This document shows, piece after piece, positions 52,263-63,421 of a DNA stretch of 64,000 nucleotides. A program made the position numbers and the translations under genes. How positions within the stretch are numbered: the first letter of the stretch is position 1; each line of letters begins with the position of its first letter. Under the pieces are notes generated by a model. It had not been told where the DNA came from and made no database searches. It saw only the letters and a program-made list of their open reading frames with translations. This stretch comes from FEN-1139 sp964396375 (GTDB taxonomy: Bacteria > Myxococcota_A > Polyangia > Polyangiales > Polyangiaceae): assembly GCA_964396375.1 (NCBI GenBank), contig CAYNEY010000024.1, forward strand, positions 1 to 64,000, in the 5' to 3' direction.

Positions 52263-54755
52263 TCAGCGCGGCTTTCGGACAACCACGGTCGCCATGGCGC
52301 GCCGGTAAGCACGGAACCTGTTGATCATCGGTTCGGAGCGCGCTCGGTCCCCAAGCAGATCTCGCTTCTCCTCCGGATCGACGGCCAGATCATAGAGCCC
52401 AAGAGGACGCCCGTTGGATGCTATCAATTTGAGATCACCATCAACGAAAGCCTGCCGCTCAGCGTTGAATGGCCCTTCCGCCATGTCCACCATGAACGGT
52501 CGGACCTCCTCGGCACCGGGTATCCCCAGCAACTCGGGAAGCAGCGTCTGGCCGCTCACTCCTTGGGAGTGTTCTAGCCCGAACACGTCGAGGATGGTTG
52601 GAACCAGGTCAATCAGGCTGCGTCGCACGGCAATTCGCCGCGCTGCCACTCCTGGAACATGAATCACGAGTGGCACGCGAACCAGCGGCTCCCAGAGTTC
52701 AAAGCCATGCCGCATCATGCCATGCTCGCCAAAGGCTTCACCGTGATCGCTGCTCACCATCACCAGCGTACGCTTTGCAAACGCGCTTTCGCTGATAGCC
52801 TGGAGGATCTTGCCAACCTGAGCATCAACATAGGCCACCTCCCCCAGATACCGCCCACGCTGATCGGTCCCGAAGTCGAAACCAGGATGCGGAACATACT
52901 CGACATGCGGATCGGTGAAATGTACCCACAGGAAGAACTGCCCGGCGGTGTTCTCCTCCTTCTTCAGCTGAGCGACCGTTGCCTCACCGAGCTTCTCACT
53001 ATTAAAGGAGCGATCAGCCTCAACGTAGCCAACCACTGAAGAGGCCGAGCTATCAACCACGTCGAAACCACGGTTGAAACCATAGCGCTCCTGATAGAAG
53101 TACCAGTAACCCTGAACGCTTAGGGTACGGATCTGCTTCTCCCGAATCCTCTCCTGCACGAAACGGTCCTTCGGGAACGCGTTGAAGTGCGAGTAGTCAC
53201 GCTGAGTCTCACTCGAATAGCGGCCGATCATGATCGGACCCACGCTCTTGCCGGTGTATGAGGCCGGAGCGTAGGCGTTCTCGAAGACCACACTCTGCTC
53301 GGCCAAACGGTCCAGGTTCGGCGTGACGCGCCGGGGGTGCTGGAGACAATCAGCGCGCATAGTGTCGATGGTGATCAGAACCACGTTGGGGCGCTCAATG
53401 GGGATCTTCCCAATCGGCAACTCCACCGTCTTCGCCACCACCGTGCTCACCGCTACCGCGTCACTTCCTGAGCAGTCCTCGTCGATCCCGTTGCCAGGAA
53501 TGTCATCGGCCCCGGGTCCCCTTCCGGGGTTCCCGTCGTCACAGTCTCCTCCACCGAACCACGCGGCAAAGCCATCCCCATCTCGGTCCCCGAGCTTCTG
53601 CCCAAGCACCAGCACGAATCGCGCGAGCGTCGACGAACGCTCGATCCCGATGCTGACCGAGCGCGCATCGAGAAACCAGACCGCGGCCCCCACAAACAAC
53701 AGCCAAGGCAGCATGACCGTCACGATCTGCACCGTGGAACGCACGCGACGGCAGAGCCAGGGTGTCACGAAGGCAGCCAAGCCCACCAACCCCACCAACC
53801 CCACACCGCGCAAATCCAGCTCTGGTCGTTTGAGTACGCCAAGGATGGACAAGCTGTGCCCCGTACCACTGGTGGTGCCGAAGAGGACCAGTGCCAGCAT
53901 CAACGCAACGGCGCTTGTGGCACCAATTCCCGCCCAGCGGATTGGATCGGGCGGAGATTTGCGCAGACCGCGGCCAAATGCCCTCGCCAAACCGAGTGGC
54001 ACGAGGCCCCAGAAGAGCGCCAGAGACACAGCCAATAAGCCAAGACTGCTACCTCGAACGCCGGAGTCTGCCTCGGCACCGAGAATCGGCACTGACAGCT
54101 TGGCAAGGGCAAAGAGCCAAAGCACGGTCAAGGGAGGCCCGGAAAGCACGAGAATCGCCAAACGAACGCGACGTCGAGCATCAGTCGGGCGCATCCACCT
54201 CACGAACCCCTCAGGAGAGGGAGGACGAGCCGGGAAGAGAACGATCGCAAGAATCCCAAAAGCGATGCCCAGCGCCGTAAGCAAGGGAACAAGGAGCCCA
54301 AGCACCCCAAACAGCACCATAATGACAGGCGGTCGATCCGCCGAAGCCTTCGCCACCCAGAAAGTCTCGAGTAGGCCCACCACGATGCCAACACCAAGCG
54401 CTCCGAACAGCGAGAGCAGAACGCGTGCCGTGCTTTGCCAATACCAACCCGTCGCAGAGATCGCCGAGCTGCTCGCCTCACTCGGGGGTACCACCGAGAA
54501 AACGGGCACGGCCTGGGTTGCTGGCTGACTCGGCTCAGCGGGACTGCCTTCCGAAGCCTCCGCAAAACAGGGTTCGCCGGGCGACGCCTCCAAACTCCTC
54601 ACCGGATTGGGTTCAGCTTCAGCGTCTGCTGACGCGCTCACCTGCGCTCGCTCTCCAGCGCTGCCATCCCCTGCACCCGCCACACTCACCCCTCCTTCAT
54701 CGTGCTGGGTGGTGGGGTCCTCGTTGGACTTTGGCTCGTGGTCGTTCGGCACCAT
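52263..54755 (-). CDS. membrane sulfatase-fold protein with a thrombospondin/MopE-type metal motif
   Basis: An 830-residue protein. Residues 1-100 are disordered, 105-365 contain about eight membrane helices, 388-430 carry a Ca-binding DRDGDGFAAW...GGGDCDDGN...GNGIDEDCSG motif, and 455-800 form an alkaline-phosphatase-superfamily domain (VVLITIDTMRADC, SSDHGEAFGEHG). At the usual sulfatase Cys position the sequence reads SYTGKSVGP, so Thr501 would be the nucleophile, as in phosphoethanolamine or phosphoglycerol transferases rather than sulfatases. It probably modifies an envelope lipid or glycan outside the cell. Confidence 0.8.
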   Translation of the reverse strand: MVPNDHEPKSNEDPTTQHDEGGVSVAGAGDGSAGERAQVSASADAEAEPNPVRSLEASPGEPCFAEASEGSPAEPSQPATQAVPVFSVVPPSEASSSAISATGWYWQSTARVLLSLFGALGVGIVVGLLETFWVAKASADRPPVIMVLFGVLGLLVPLLTALGIAFGILAIVLFPARPPSPEGFVRWMRPTDARRRVRLAILVLSGPPLTVLWLFALAKLSVPILGAEADSGVRGSSLGLLAVSLALFWGLVPLGLARAFGRGLRKSPPDPIRWAGIGATSAVALMLALVLFGTTSGTGHSLSILGVLKRPELDLRGVGLVGLVGLAAFVTPWLCRRVRSTVQIVTVMLPWLLFVGAAVWFLDARSVSIGIERSSTLARFVLVLGQKLGDRDGDGFAAWFGGGDCDDGNPGRGPGADDIPGNGIDEDCSGSDAVAVSTVVAKTVELPIGKIPIERPNVVLITIDTMRADCLQHPRRVTPNLDRLAEQSVVFENAYAPASYTGKSVGPIMIGRYSSETQRDYSHFNAFPKDRFVQERIREKQIRTLSVQGYWYFYQERYGFNRGFDVVDSSASSVVGYVEADRSFNSEKLGEATVAQLKKEENTAGQFFLWVHFTDPHVEYVPHPGFDFGTDQRGRYLGEVAYVDAQVGKILQAISESAFAKRTLVMVSSDHGEAFGEHGMMRHGFELWEPLVRVPLVIHVPGVAARRIAVRRSLIDLVPTILDVFGLEHSQGVSGQTLLPELLGIPGAEEVRPFMVDMAEGPFNAERQAFVDGDLKLIASNGRPLGLYDLAVDPEEKRDLLGDRARSEPMINRFRAYRRAMATVVVRKPR

Positions 54756-54778
54756 GCTTTCCTCGTCGCGCCCAGACT

Positions 54779-55774
54779 CTAGCCCCGATTCGGGCGTTTC
54801 GCGAGGCTATCTTGTTTGGCGAGCGGGTGGGCTCGATCGTAGACCCGAGTCAACTGCTCGACGGTTACATGGGTGTAGCGCTGGGTGGTCGACAGGCAAC
54901 GGTGCCCGAGGAGTTCCTGGATCACTCGCAAATCCGCGCCCGCCTCCAACATGTGGGTCGCACAGGAGTGCCGGAGAGCATGGGGATGGAGATCCGACCT
55001 TCCCAACAGTTCAACGCCAAGGCGTGCGACCAGCCGTTGCACGAAGCGCACCGAGGCACGCTTGCCAGAACGCCCGATCAGCAGCGCTCTTGGATCCAGA
55101 AACCCAGTCTTGTCATGGGCCAGCTCCCCCCGTCGCACTAGGTATTGGGCGAGCGCCTGGCGTGCGGGCTCTCCAAGTGGAACCACCCGCTCGCGGCTAC
55201 CTTTGCCCAACACCCTGAGTTCTCCGCTTCGCTCCCGCACGTTCTCGAGGTCGAGTGCCACCAACTCGCTGACACGAAGCCCCGACCCGTACAGAAGCTC
55301 GATCATCAAATGACTTCGGAGCTCCCTTATGCCACCGCGCGGCGCGCGCGAATCTGGTCCGTCGCAGAGTTGTTCGGCGCGCTCCGCCGACACGAAACGA
55401 GGAAGCCTCCGTCGCAGCTTCGGCGTCGTGAGCAGGGCCATCGGACTACTCAGAAGTCCACAACGCAGCTCTAGGAAGCCGAAGAAGCTGCGGAGACTCG
55501 CGGTCTTTCTCGCCACGGTGGTCGCGGTGCCATCTTTGCCTACCTCGGCCAACCACGCGCGCACCAGCGCCCTATCCACATCCCCAAGTGACGGACGAGC
55601 ACCCAATCGTTCACCCAAGAACGCCTCGAACTGCCGCATGTCCCGGCTGTAACCCCGCACGCTGTGTACAGCGAGTCGACGTTCCCGGACGAGGTACTCG
55701 ACCCAGTCTGCGATCAAGGGCGCAAGCTGTCGGTCCCTAGGAGAAGAGGGAGATGGAGACTCGGACCGGGGCAT
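54779..55774 (-). CDS. xerC: site-specific tyrosine recombinase XerC/XerD
   Basis: About 331 residues from ATG 55774, two bases after the previous stop. Core-binding domain 25-110; catalytic residues in YGSGLRVSELVALDL (Arg), GKGSRERVVPL (Lys), HPHALRHSCATHML (H-x-x-R), LLGHRCLSTTQRYTHV (His and Tyr). It is complete and of normal length, so it is the chromosomal dimer-resolution enzyme and unrelated to the left-edge integrase. Confidence 0.9.
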   Translation of the reverse strand: MPRSESPSPSSPRDRQLAPLIADWVEYLVRERRLAVHSVRGYSRDMRQFEAFLGERLGARPSLGDVDRALVRAWLAEVGKDGTATTVARKTASLRSFFGFLELRCGLLSSPMALLTTPKLRRRLPRFVSAERAEQLCDGPDSRAPRGGIRELRSHLMIELLYGSGLRVSELVALDLENVRERSGELRVLGKGSRERVVPLGEPARQALAQYLVRRGELAHDKTGFLDPRALLIGRSGKRASVRFVQRLVARLGVELLGRSDLHPHALRHSCATHMLEAGADLRVIQELLGHRCLSTTQRYTHVTVEQLTRVYDRAHPLAKQDSLAKRPNRG

Positions 55775-55776
55775 GC

Positions 55777-56451
55777 TCAACCCCCTCCGAGCAGTAGACA
55801 AAGCCCGACCAAACCAATCAGACCACAGCCTGCCGTGACCAGATAGCGTGGCGCCATCAAGACGGATCGAGCCGCAAACCACCCGGGCGCCCCCAAGACG
55901 ACACTCCCAAAGAGCATGAAGGTGCATGCCACCACCAGAGCACGTCGCAGTGGATGCGGCAGGAGGCGATGCTCCAAACTCTGCTCGAGATAGGCCCGCC
56001 ATGCTCGGCTCGCTCTGTCTTCACCCTCCGCAACCGATTCCCCAGACTCCGTTGCGCCCGTTGCCAGCATCAAGCGCACCAAGTGTCGGTTGGCCTCACG
56101 ATATGCCGGCGAATCCTCGACCGAAAACCACCGGGTCTCGTGCTCGGCGGAGCGCACAGCTGACCAGGCGAGGATCGCCACGTTGGGTCGGTTCGTCGCC
56201 TCCGCGCCAAGGGCGATCGCGCGCAGCCGTCCCTGCGCCAGCTCAAGGTGTGGCAGCCAAGGCACGTAAGAGCGCCGTGCTTGGTGGGCATAGGTGATAG
56301 CCTCGATCATCTCTCCACGATCGAAAGCACGGTCACTCTCGACCATAGCCGCCCGGCCGGAGCGCTCGATCTCGATGGCAGCACCGATGAACCCAACAGC
56401 AACCACACCAAAACCAGCCAGCAGCCGACTCAATGCCACCTTGGTCCCCAT
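55777..56451 (-). CDS. membrane protein with TPR-like region
   Basis: A 224-residue protein whose ATG shares a base with the previous stop (TGATG). One N-terminal membrane helix, a helical TPR-like region (RGEMIEAITYAHQARRSYVPWLP; HLELAQGRLRAIALGAEATN), then two C-terminal helices (VVACTFMLFGSVVLGA; LVTAGCGLIGLVGLCLLLG). No family recognised. It is co-expressed with the ABC permease and xerC. Confidence 0.65.
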   Translation of the reverse strand: MGTKVALSRLLAGFGVVAVGFIGAAIEIERSGRAAMVESDRAFDRGEMIEAITYAHQARRSYVPWLPHLELAQGRLRAIALGAEATNRPNVAILAWSAVRSAEHETRWFSVEDSPAYREANRHLVRLMLATGATESGESVAEGEDRASRAWRAYLEQSLEHRLLPHPLRRALVVACTFMLFGSVVLGAPGWFAARSVLMAPRYLVTAGCGLIGLVGLCLLLGGG

Positions 56452-57401
56452 CACACGAAGTCTCGACGACGGAAAATGAGGTTCGACATGACCAACAAAA
56501 CCGTCACCCAAGCCAGCGCTTGAAGGCCGGCCTGGGCGAGATAGCTAGATATCGACTCCACCTTCGATTCCCCGGTCAGAAGGGTGCGTGGTGGCACGTA
56601 AACCATCAGATTGGGGACCACCACCGACAGAAAACGACCGAGGCCGCTCACTACCGGGCCGAAAACACGCTCCGGAAGCTCCGCCAACGTGTCCGCGGAG
56701 CGTCCCACCACCACCACACCCAAGGTCAGGATCGCCGACAAGAAAGGCGATGAAAACGCGGAGAACACGCTCGCGATAGCGATCACGATAGCCACCTCAG
56801 ACAGCGTGAGCAACGACGAGAACAGCAGAACCTTGCGGTCGTCGTGCGCCGCGCCCGCCACCAGATGACCGCCCACGAAGACCATCAATGAAAGCAACAT
56901 CGGCATGACGGTCCGCGCTCGTGGCACCTTCCAAGCCAAAAGGCCGCTCAACACGATCGTGCCGAGCATGCCACCGACCAGTAGTCCGATGCGCGGAACG
57001 CGAAGTCCCCCGAGAGCGAAGAACAGTACCCCGGTGTTTGCTAGAACGAAGACCGCAAGTGTGAGCCAGGAGCCAACGAACTTGCCAACCAGGTAGCTAG
57101 CCCGTGTCATGGGTCGTGCCAAGATCGGAAAGACCGTCTTGTGCTCGAGTTCCCGGTGCAGGGAGGTAGCTCCCAGCACCACCGCAACCACCACCGCGTA
57201 GAGCGACACCGACGCAGCACCGATGTCACTCACCACCCTGAGCGTATCTCGAAATGCGTAAGCTCCAACCACCAGGGCATAGCCCGCCGTCGCCATCGCC
57301 ACCGCAAACAAACCGTGCAGGAGACGCGCCCGCACGTTCTCTCGGTACGTGTTGAATGCGATCGCAAACACCTGGTCGAGCATGCTAGATATCTTGGTCA
57401 T
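56451..57401 (-). CDS. ABC-2-type transporter permease
   Basis: About 316 residues from the ATG at 57401 (57383 also possible). Six to seven membrane helices and the motif ELEHKTVFPILARPMTRASYLVGKF are typical of ABC-2 permeases that pair with NatA-like ATPases. No ATPase is adjacent; one is encoded at 25284. TGATG overlap with the next gene. Confidence 0.8.
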   Translation of the reverse strand: MTKISSMLDQVFAIAFNTYRENVRARLLHGLFAVAMATAGYALVVGAYAFRDTLRVVSDIGAASVSLYAVVVAVVLGATSLHRELEHKTVFPILARPMTRASYLVGKFVGSWLTLAVFVLANTGVLFFALGGLRVPRIGLLVGGMLGTIVLSGLLAWKVPRARTVMPMLLSLMVFVGGHLVAGAAHDDRKVLLFSSLLTLSEVAIVIAIASVFSAFSSPFLSAILTLGVVVVGRSADTLAELPERVFGPVVSGLGRFLSVVVPNLMVYVPPRTLLTGESKVESISSYLAQAGLQALAWVTVLLVMSNLIFRRRDFV

Positions 57402-57588
57402 ATCCCTTGTCGCGCAGCCTCGCAAGCACCTCACCCCGACACCGGTTGAAGCGCCGTCCGCCCAGGCCCGCGCCAGACGCGAGGGACCAACACGCTCATT
57501 CCACGGGCCGAGCCCCCTCGGGCCAGGCGGTTCACGAGGACACCAGACGCCGTGCTAGGCTAACGTCGATGGCTGCCAGTTCTCCACC

Positions 57589-59289
57589 ATGACCGCGATC
57601 CAGGGGCACTTGACTGGTTTGCCGCCGCACGCACTCCGCGTGCTGGAGCGGATCACCCGGCGGCGTGTTCCGACCGACATCATCGTCACCCCAGAGCTGG
57701 CGCGGAGCCTAGCGGAGGCTTCTCGAGAGACCAAGCGGCAGGTGGGCGTACTGATCCACCGTTCGGGAACGGTCGACACAGTGATCGTGGGCACCCCTAG
57801 CGGAATCCTTCTACCCGATATCGGCCGACTACGCGCCGCTGAGGGTCGGTTTCGAGGCGTGCGTCTGGTGCACACCCATCTCTTCAACGAACCTCTGAGC
57901 CGTGACGACCTTACGGATCTCACCCGGCTTCGTCTCGATCTGGTAGCAGCTGTGCAGCTCAACGAAGCGGGCGAGCCTCGCGCCCTCAGCTGGGCCTACA
58001 ACGTCCCCACACACCTCGATTCTGAGCCCAAGTACCACCTCGAGGGACCCATCCCCTGGGGCAGTCCGCAGCCGGACTTCGGCCGATTGATCTCTGCTCT
58101 GGAGGCTGAGTTTGCGCGCCACCGGACGGCACGTGCGGTCACCGGCAAGGATGGTCGCGCAATTCTGGTGCATGCCTCCGAGAAACAAAAGGCGCGCTCG
58201 GAAAACGCTCCGGCACGGCTCACCGAACTCGAGAGTTTGGCACGAACAGCGGGCGTAAACGTGGTTGATCGTGTGATTCAAATCCGCGATCGACTCGATC
58301 CGCGCTTTGTCGTGGGGAAGGGCAAGCTCGAGGAGATCATCTTGCGTGCGATCGAACTGGACGCCACGGTCATCATCTTTGACTGCAATTTGACCCCCAG
58401 TCAGGCCAACGAAATCAACCAAAGGACGGACCTCAAGATTATCGATCGCACCCAGCTCATCCTCGACATTTTTGCTCAACGCGCAGAGTCTCGTGACGGC
58501 AAGCTCAAAGTGGAACTTGCTCAGCTCAAATATGCCCTCCCTCGACTTGACCTCAGGGATGACGCGCTCAGTCGCTTGACCGGAGGCATCGGCGGCCGGG
58601 GACCGGGCGAGACTAAGCTCGAAATTGGGCGGCGACGCGCCCGCGAGCGGGTCTCGCGACTCGAGAAGGAACTTGAGATTCTGGAGCGCCGACGAGACGA
58701 GTCGCGCGCGAACCAGCACAAGGATGGTATGCCGCGGCTATCGCTGGTCGGCTACACCAACGCCGGGAAGAGCACGTTGCTCAACACCCTGACCCATGCC
58801 AACGTCCTCTGCGAAAATCGGCTATTTGCGACGCTCGACACTCGTTCCCGAAGACTCTTCTTGGGTGAGGGGCTTACGGCCATCCTCACTGACACGGTGG
58901 GCTTCATCCGCGACATGCCAGTCGACTTGTTCGCGGCGTTTCGGGCCACCTTCGAGGAGGCACGGCACGCTGACCTGCTCTGGGAAGTGATCGACATCTC
59001 CGATGAGGAACACCTCGAGCACATGAAGACCACCGCCGAACTATTGGCGCGCCTCGGTCTCGGCGAGGTTCCACGGATCCAGATTTTGAACAAGATCGAT
59101 CGCGTGGACCCTGAACGGATCCAGGGGAAGCAAACGGGCGTGGAAACCGTCGTCGTCTCGGCACTCGAACGCCACAGCCTTCAGGCACTCCTCTCCTTGA
59201 CCCGCCAGCTCCTGCTCACTTCTGGAGCGAAGCGCAAGAACCCAGCGCCCGCCCTCGAGACACCCACCGAACTCACCGACCGCCACTGA
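57589..59289 (+). CDS. hflX: GTPase HflX with N-terminal extension
   Basis: A 566-residue protein. The HflX core starts near 195 (ILVHASEKQ..., TELESLARTAGVNVVD, FVVGKGKLEEI, IDRTQLILDIFAQRA, GGIGGRGPGETKLEIGRRR) and the G domain has VGYTNAGKST (387-396), DTVGFIRDMP and LNKIDRV. The N-terminal ~190 residues are extra relative to E. coli HflX (426 aa) and contain HTHLFNEPLSRDD, close to a JAMM H-x-H-x(6-7)-S-x2-D signature. HflX splits stalled ribosomes. Confidence 0.93.
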   Translation: MTAIQGHLTGLPPHALRVLERITRRRVPTDIIVTPELARSLAEASRETKRQVGVLIHRSGTVDTVIVGTPSGILLPDIGRLRAAEGRFRGVRLVHTHLFNEPLSRDDLTDLTRLRLDLVAAVQLNEAGEPRALSWAYNVPTHLDSEPKYHLEGPIPWGSPQPDFGRLISALEAEFARHRTARAVTGKDGRAILVHASEKQKARSENAPARLTELESLARTAGVNVVDRVIQIRDRLDPRFVVGKGKLEEIILRAIELDATVIIFDCNLTPSQANEINQRTDLKIIDRTQLILDIFAQRAESRDGKLKVELAQLKYALPRLDLRDDALSRLTGGIGGRGPGETKLEIGRRRARERVSRLEKELEILERRRDESRANQHKDGMPRLSLVGYTNAGKSTLLNTLTHANVLCENRLFATLDTRSRRLFLGEGLTAILTDTVGFIRDMPVDLFAAFRATFEEARHADLLWEVIDISDEEHLEHMKTTAELLARLGLGEVPRIQILNKIDRVDPERIQGKQTGVETVVVSALERHSLQALLSLTRQLLLTSGAKRKNPAPALETPTELTDRH

Positions 59290-59295
59290 TCTACG

Positions 59296-60348
59296 TCAGG
59301 TGCGAAGCAAGAGTGAGCCCCAGTGGAGTCCCGCACCCAGAGCGAACAGACAAAGCACCTGCCCTGGGCCGAGTCTTCCATCGCGCGCCATTTCATCGAG
59401 CAGAATCGGGATGGTGGCCGCCGAGGTGTTTCCGTAACGATCAATGTTGCTCGGCACACGCTCGGAAGGCAGCTTCATCCGATCACGAATCGCCTCGTTG
59501 ATGCGCGCGTTGGCCTGATGGGCGATGAACCAGTCGACATCTGAGAGGTCCACAGCAGCGGTGTCGCACACTTGCTTGATCGAGGCGGGAAGCTTGGTCA
59601 CGGCGTGCTTGAACACGTCGCGCCCCTCCATGAAGGGCAAGTACTTCTCGTTCTCCAAGAGTTCCTTGCTCACGAACGGATGTGAGGCAAACCCCATCGG
59701 CAACAGAAGTTGGTCGACATATTGACCATCAGTATGAAGGTCGATTCCGAGCACGCCAACCTTTGGGTCGGTCGAGCGCTCCACCAAGAGCGCTCCCCCA
59801 CCGTCCCCGAAGATCACGGCAAATCCCCGGTGTCTAGTGGCACGCTCCCAGTCGGCGGGCTCTGGTCGTCCCTCGCGCCGTCCATCGAGAATATCCCAGT
59901 CGACCCAAGGCATGAAACCAGCGTGGGTCTCCCCCGCAGCAATGAGCACGCACCGAGCCTGGCCACTCTCCAGGAGCAAGTCTGCGATCTGCAGACTAAA
60001 CAACTGCGCCGCGCACTGTTGACGCAGGTCCAGTGCTGGAACCCCACGGCATCCAAGTTTCTGCCCGAGCAGCGCACCCGAGCCCGGAAAAACGTGATCC
60101 GGGGTCATGGTATTGAAGATGATGTAATCCACGTCTTTCGGGGTCCGACCTGCGGACAGCAGCGCCTGTTCCGCTGCTACAACGGCGAGATCGGCGGCAC
60201 CCACTCCAGACGGAGCGTAGTGCCTAGTTGCGATCCCGGTGCGCTGGGTGACCCAGTCATCGGTCGTATCCATGACTCGGGCAAGATCGTGGTTCGTGTA
60301 TGGTCGCCCTGGGAGGTAGCGCCCGGTACCGATGATTCGTAGACCCAT
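59296..60348 (-). CDS. 3-oxoacyl-ACP synthase III (FabH-like)
   Basis: A 350-residue protein. Catalytic Cys112 in DLRQQCAAQLF, His in FIAHQANARI (near 276) and Asn in YGNTSAATIP (near 306) are all present, with the GDGGGALL loop. The RQQCAAQ context and 350-residue length suggest a FabH-like or OleA/BPG-type condensing enzyme. It may start fatty-acid or special lipid chains. Alone in its transcript. Confidence 0.88.
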   Translation of the reverse strand: MGLRIIGTGRYLPGRPYTNHDLARVMDTTDDWVTQRTGIATRHYAPSGVGAADLAVVAAEQALLSAGRTPKDVDYIIFNTMTPDHVFPGSGALLGQKLGCRGVPALDLRQQCAAQLFSLQIADLLLESGQARCVLIAAGETHAGFMPWVDWDILDGRREGRPEPADWERATRHRGFAVIFGDGGGALLVERSTDPKVGVLGIDLHTDGQYVDQLLLPMGFASHPFVSKELLENEKYLPFMEGRDVFKHAVTKLPASIKQVCDTAAVDLSDVDWFIAHQANARINEAIRDRMKLPSERVPSNIDRYGNTSAATIPILLDEMARDGRLGPGQVLCLFALGAGLHWGSLLLRT

Positions 60349-60506
60349 GATGCGTGTGGCTAGGGGGAGACGACACGGCCGCAGCCGTTCCAGCCTTGGG
60401 CCGTCACATAGTCGACCTCGTCGCCCGCGTCACGAAAACAATCACAAAGGTCGTCTGGTCAGTGAGCCGAATACCCGACCAGCCGGTTCCATATCGCACG
60501 ATTGAG

Positions 60507-62327
<1,821 letters not shown>

Positions 62328-62392
62328 GAGCGGGCGTGCCCTAGCACGAAGGGTCGCCCCGTCACATTCGCCACGCCAATTTCGGCCTCAGC

Positions 62393-62953
62393 TTAGCCAA
62401 GGGTCGAGGCATTTGGCACCAGGAGAGCGTAGAGAACGGCCAGCCGTGCTCCCGGATTGAGGCAAAATCCCTCCGTCCCCTCCTGCAGAACCGCGAGATC
62501 ACCAGAACGCAGCCGGTGCACCACACCATCGATCTCCAGTTCCACACGACCTGCTTCACAGGCCATCACCAACTTATTGGCCGGAAGCCGCACTGCGAAG
62601 GGGAGGCGACCTCGTGCAGGAAGCTCGGTTCGCTCGAACGAAAGTCCGGTACGTTCGAGCCAGAGTGCCCGACACGCAGCCTGGCCCCGACGCTGGACAG
62701 TCAGGCTGGCCATCGATTGGACACAGACCTGCGGGGTGTGGCTCTCCACGAGCTGTTCGAGGGTTGCCCCGAGGGCTGTGGCCACACGAATCAGCACAGT
62801 CAAGGTGGGGTTTCCCTCACCTGACTCCAGGTGTGCAAGGGTAGCACGGGGGACGCCCGACAGCTCGGAGAGCTGCTGCTGAGTGCAACTGCGTTCGTCC
62901 CGGAGCCTACGGAGATTCGTGGCTAGCTGTTGTGCGACGAGTTCACCGACCAT
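62393..62953 (-). CDS. XRE-family regulator with cupin domain
   Basis: About 186 residues from ATG 62953. The N-terminal helix-turn-helix (LRRLRDERSCTQQQLSELSGVPRATLAHLESGEGNPT) is followed by a cupin beta-barrel (LPFAVRLPANKLVMACEAGRVELEIDG; HRLRSGDLAVLQEG). The cupin lacks a clear metal-binding His pair. Divergent from the next gene with about 120 bp between. Confidence 0.82.
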   Translation of the reverse strand: MVGELVAQQLATNLRRLRDERSCTQQQLSELSGVPRATLAHLESGEGNPTLTVLIRVATALGATLEQLVESHTPQVCVQSMASLTVQRRGQAACRALWLERTGLSFERTELPARGRLPFAVRLPANKLVMACEAGRVELEIDGVVHRLRSGDLAVLQEGTEGFCLNPGARLAVLYALLVPNASTLG

Positions 62954-63072
62954 GCGCGGCTCCGAGCATATCACTGTCGCCCGGCCGCCCCAAATCTCTC
63001 ATCACCCAGGCGCTCGTGACACGCCATGCACTTCCCACGCAACCGCTCGCCGCACCCGGCCGACACCCTAGC

Positions 63073-63414
63073 ATGCTCTCCCTAACCCGCCTTGTCACAG
63101 TCTGGGTCGCCGTCCAGCTTCTGGAGGGCTGCGCGGCCGACCGCGATCTTGGCCGCGGGCGCTTCCCCGCACAACTCGAGCGACTCGACATGACCACCGA
63201 GCAGTTCACGGATGGCACGCCTGAGGAGCGCGCGCGGTACGCGCTCCTCCGCGGACTGACACTGCTCTCTCTGGGTGACGGTGTTCGAGCGCGCCCGTGG
63301 CTCAGCTACAGTCTCGAACTCGTCACGGCTGACCAAACACGGTTGACGAGCGAAGAGCGCGGCTCCTTGCTTGCCGCTTGGCGGAGCCTCGGCTTGCTCG
63401 CTGGTGAACGCTGA
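63073..63414 (+). CDS. small lipoprotein
   Basis: A 113-residue protein with a signal peptide ending LLEGCAAD, giving a lipidated Cys near 19. The mature part is a short helical, TPR-like pair (ERARYALLRGLTLLSLGDGVRARPWLSY). Role unknown. Confidence 0.65.
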   Translation: MLSLTRLVTVWVAVQLLEGCAADRDLGRGRFPAQLERLDMTTEQFTDGTPEERARYALLRGLTLLSLGDGVRARPWLSYSLELVTADQTRLTSEERGSLLAAWRSLGLLAGER

Positions 63415-63421
63415 GCCGCAT

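Noticed and set aside
54779..55774. A second tyrosine recombinase as a sign of another mobile element
   Set aside because: It is a full-length XerC/D with all catalytic residues, in a chromosomal operon with no tRNA or direct repeats nearby.
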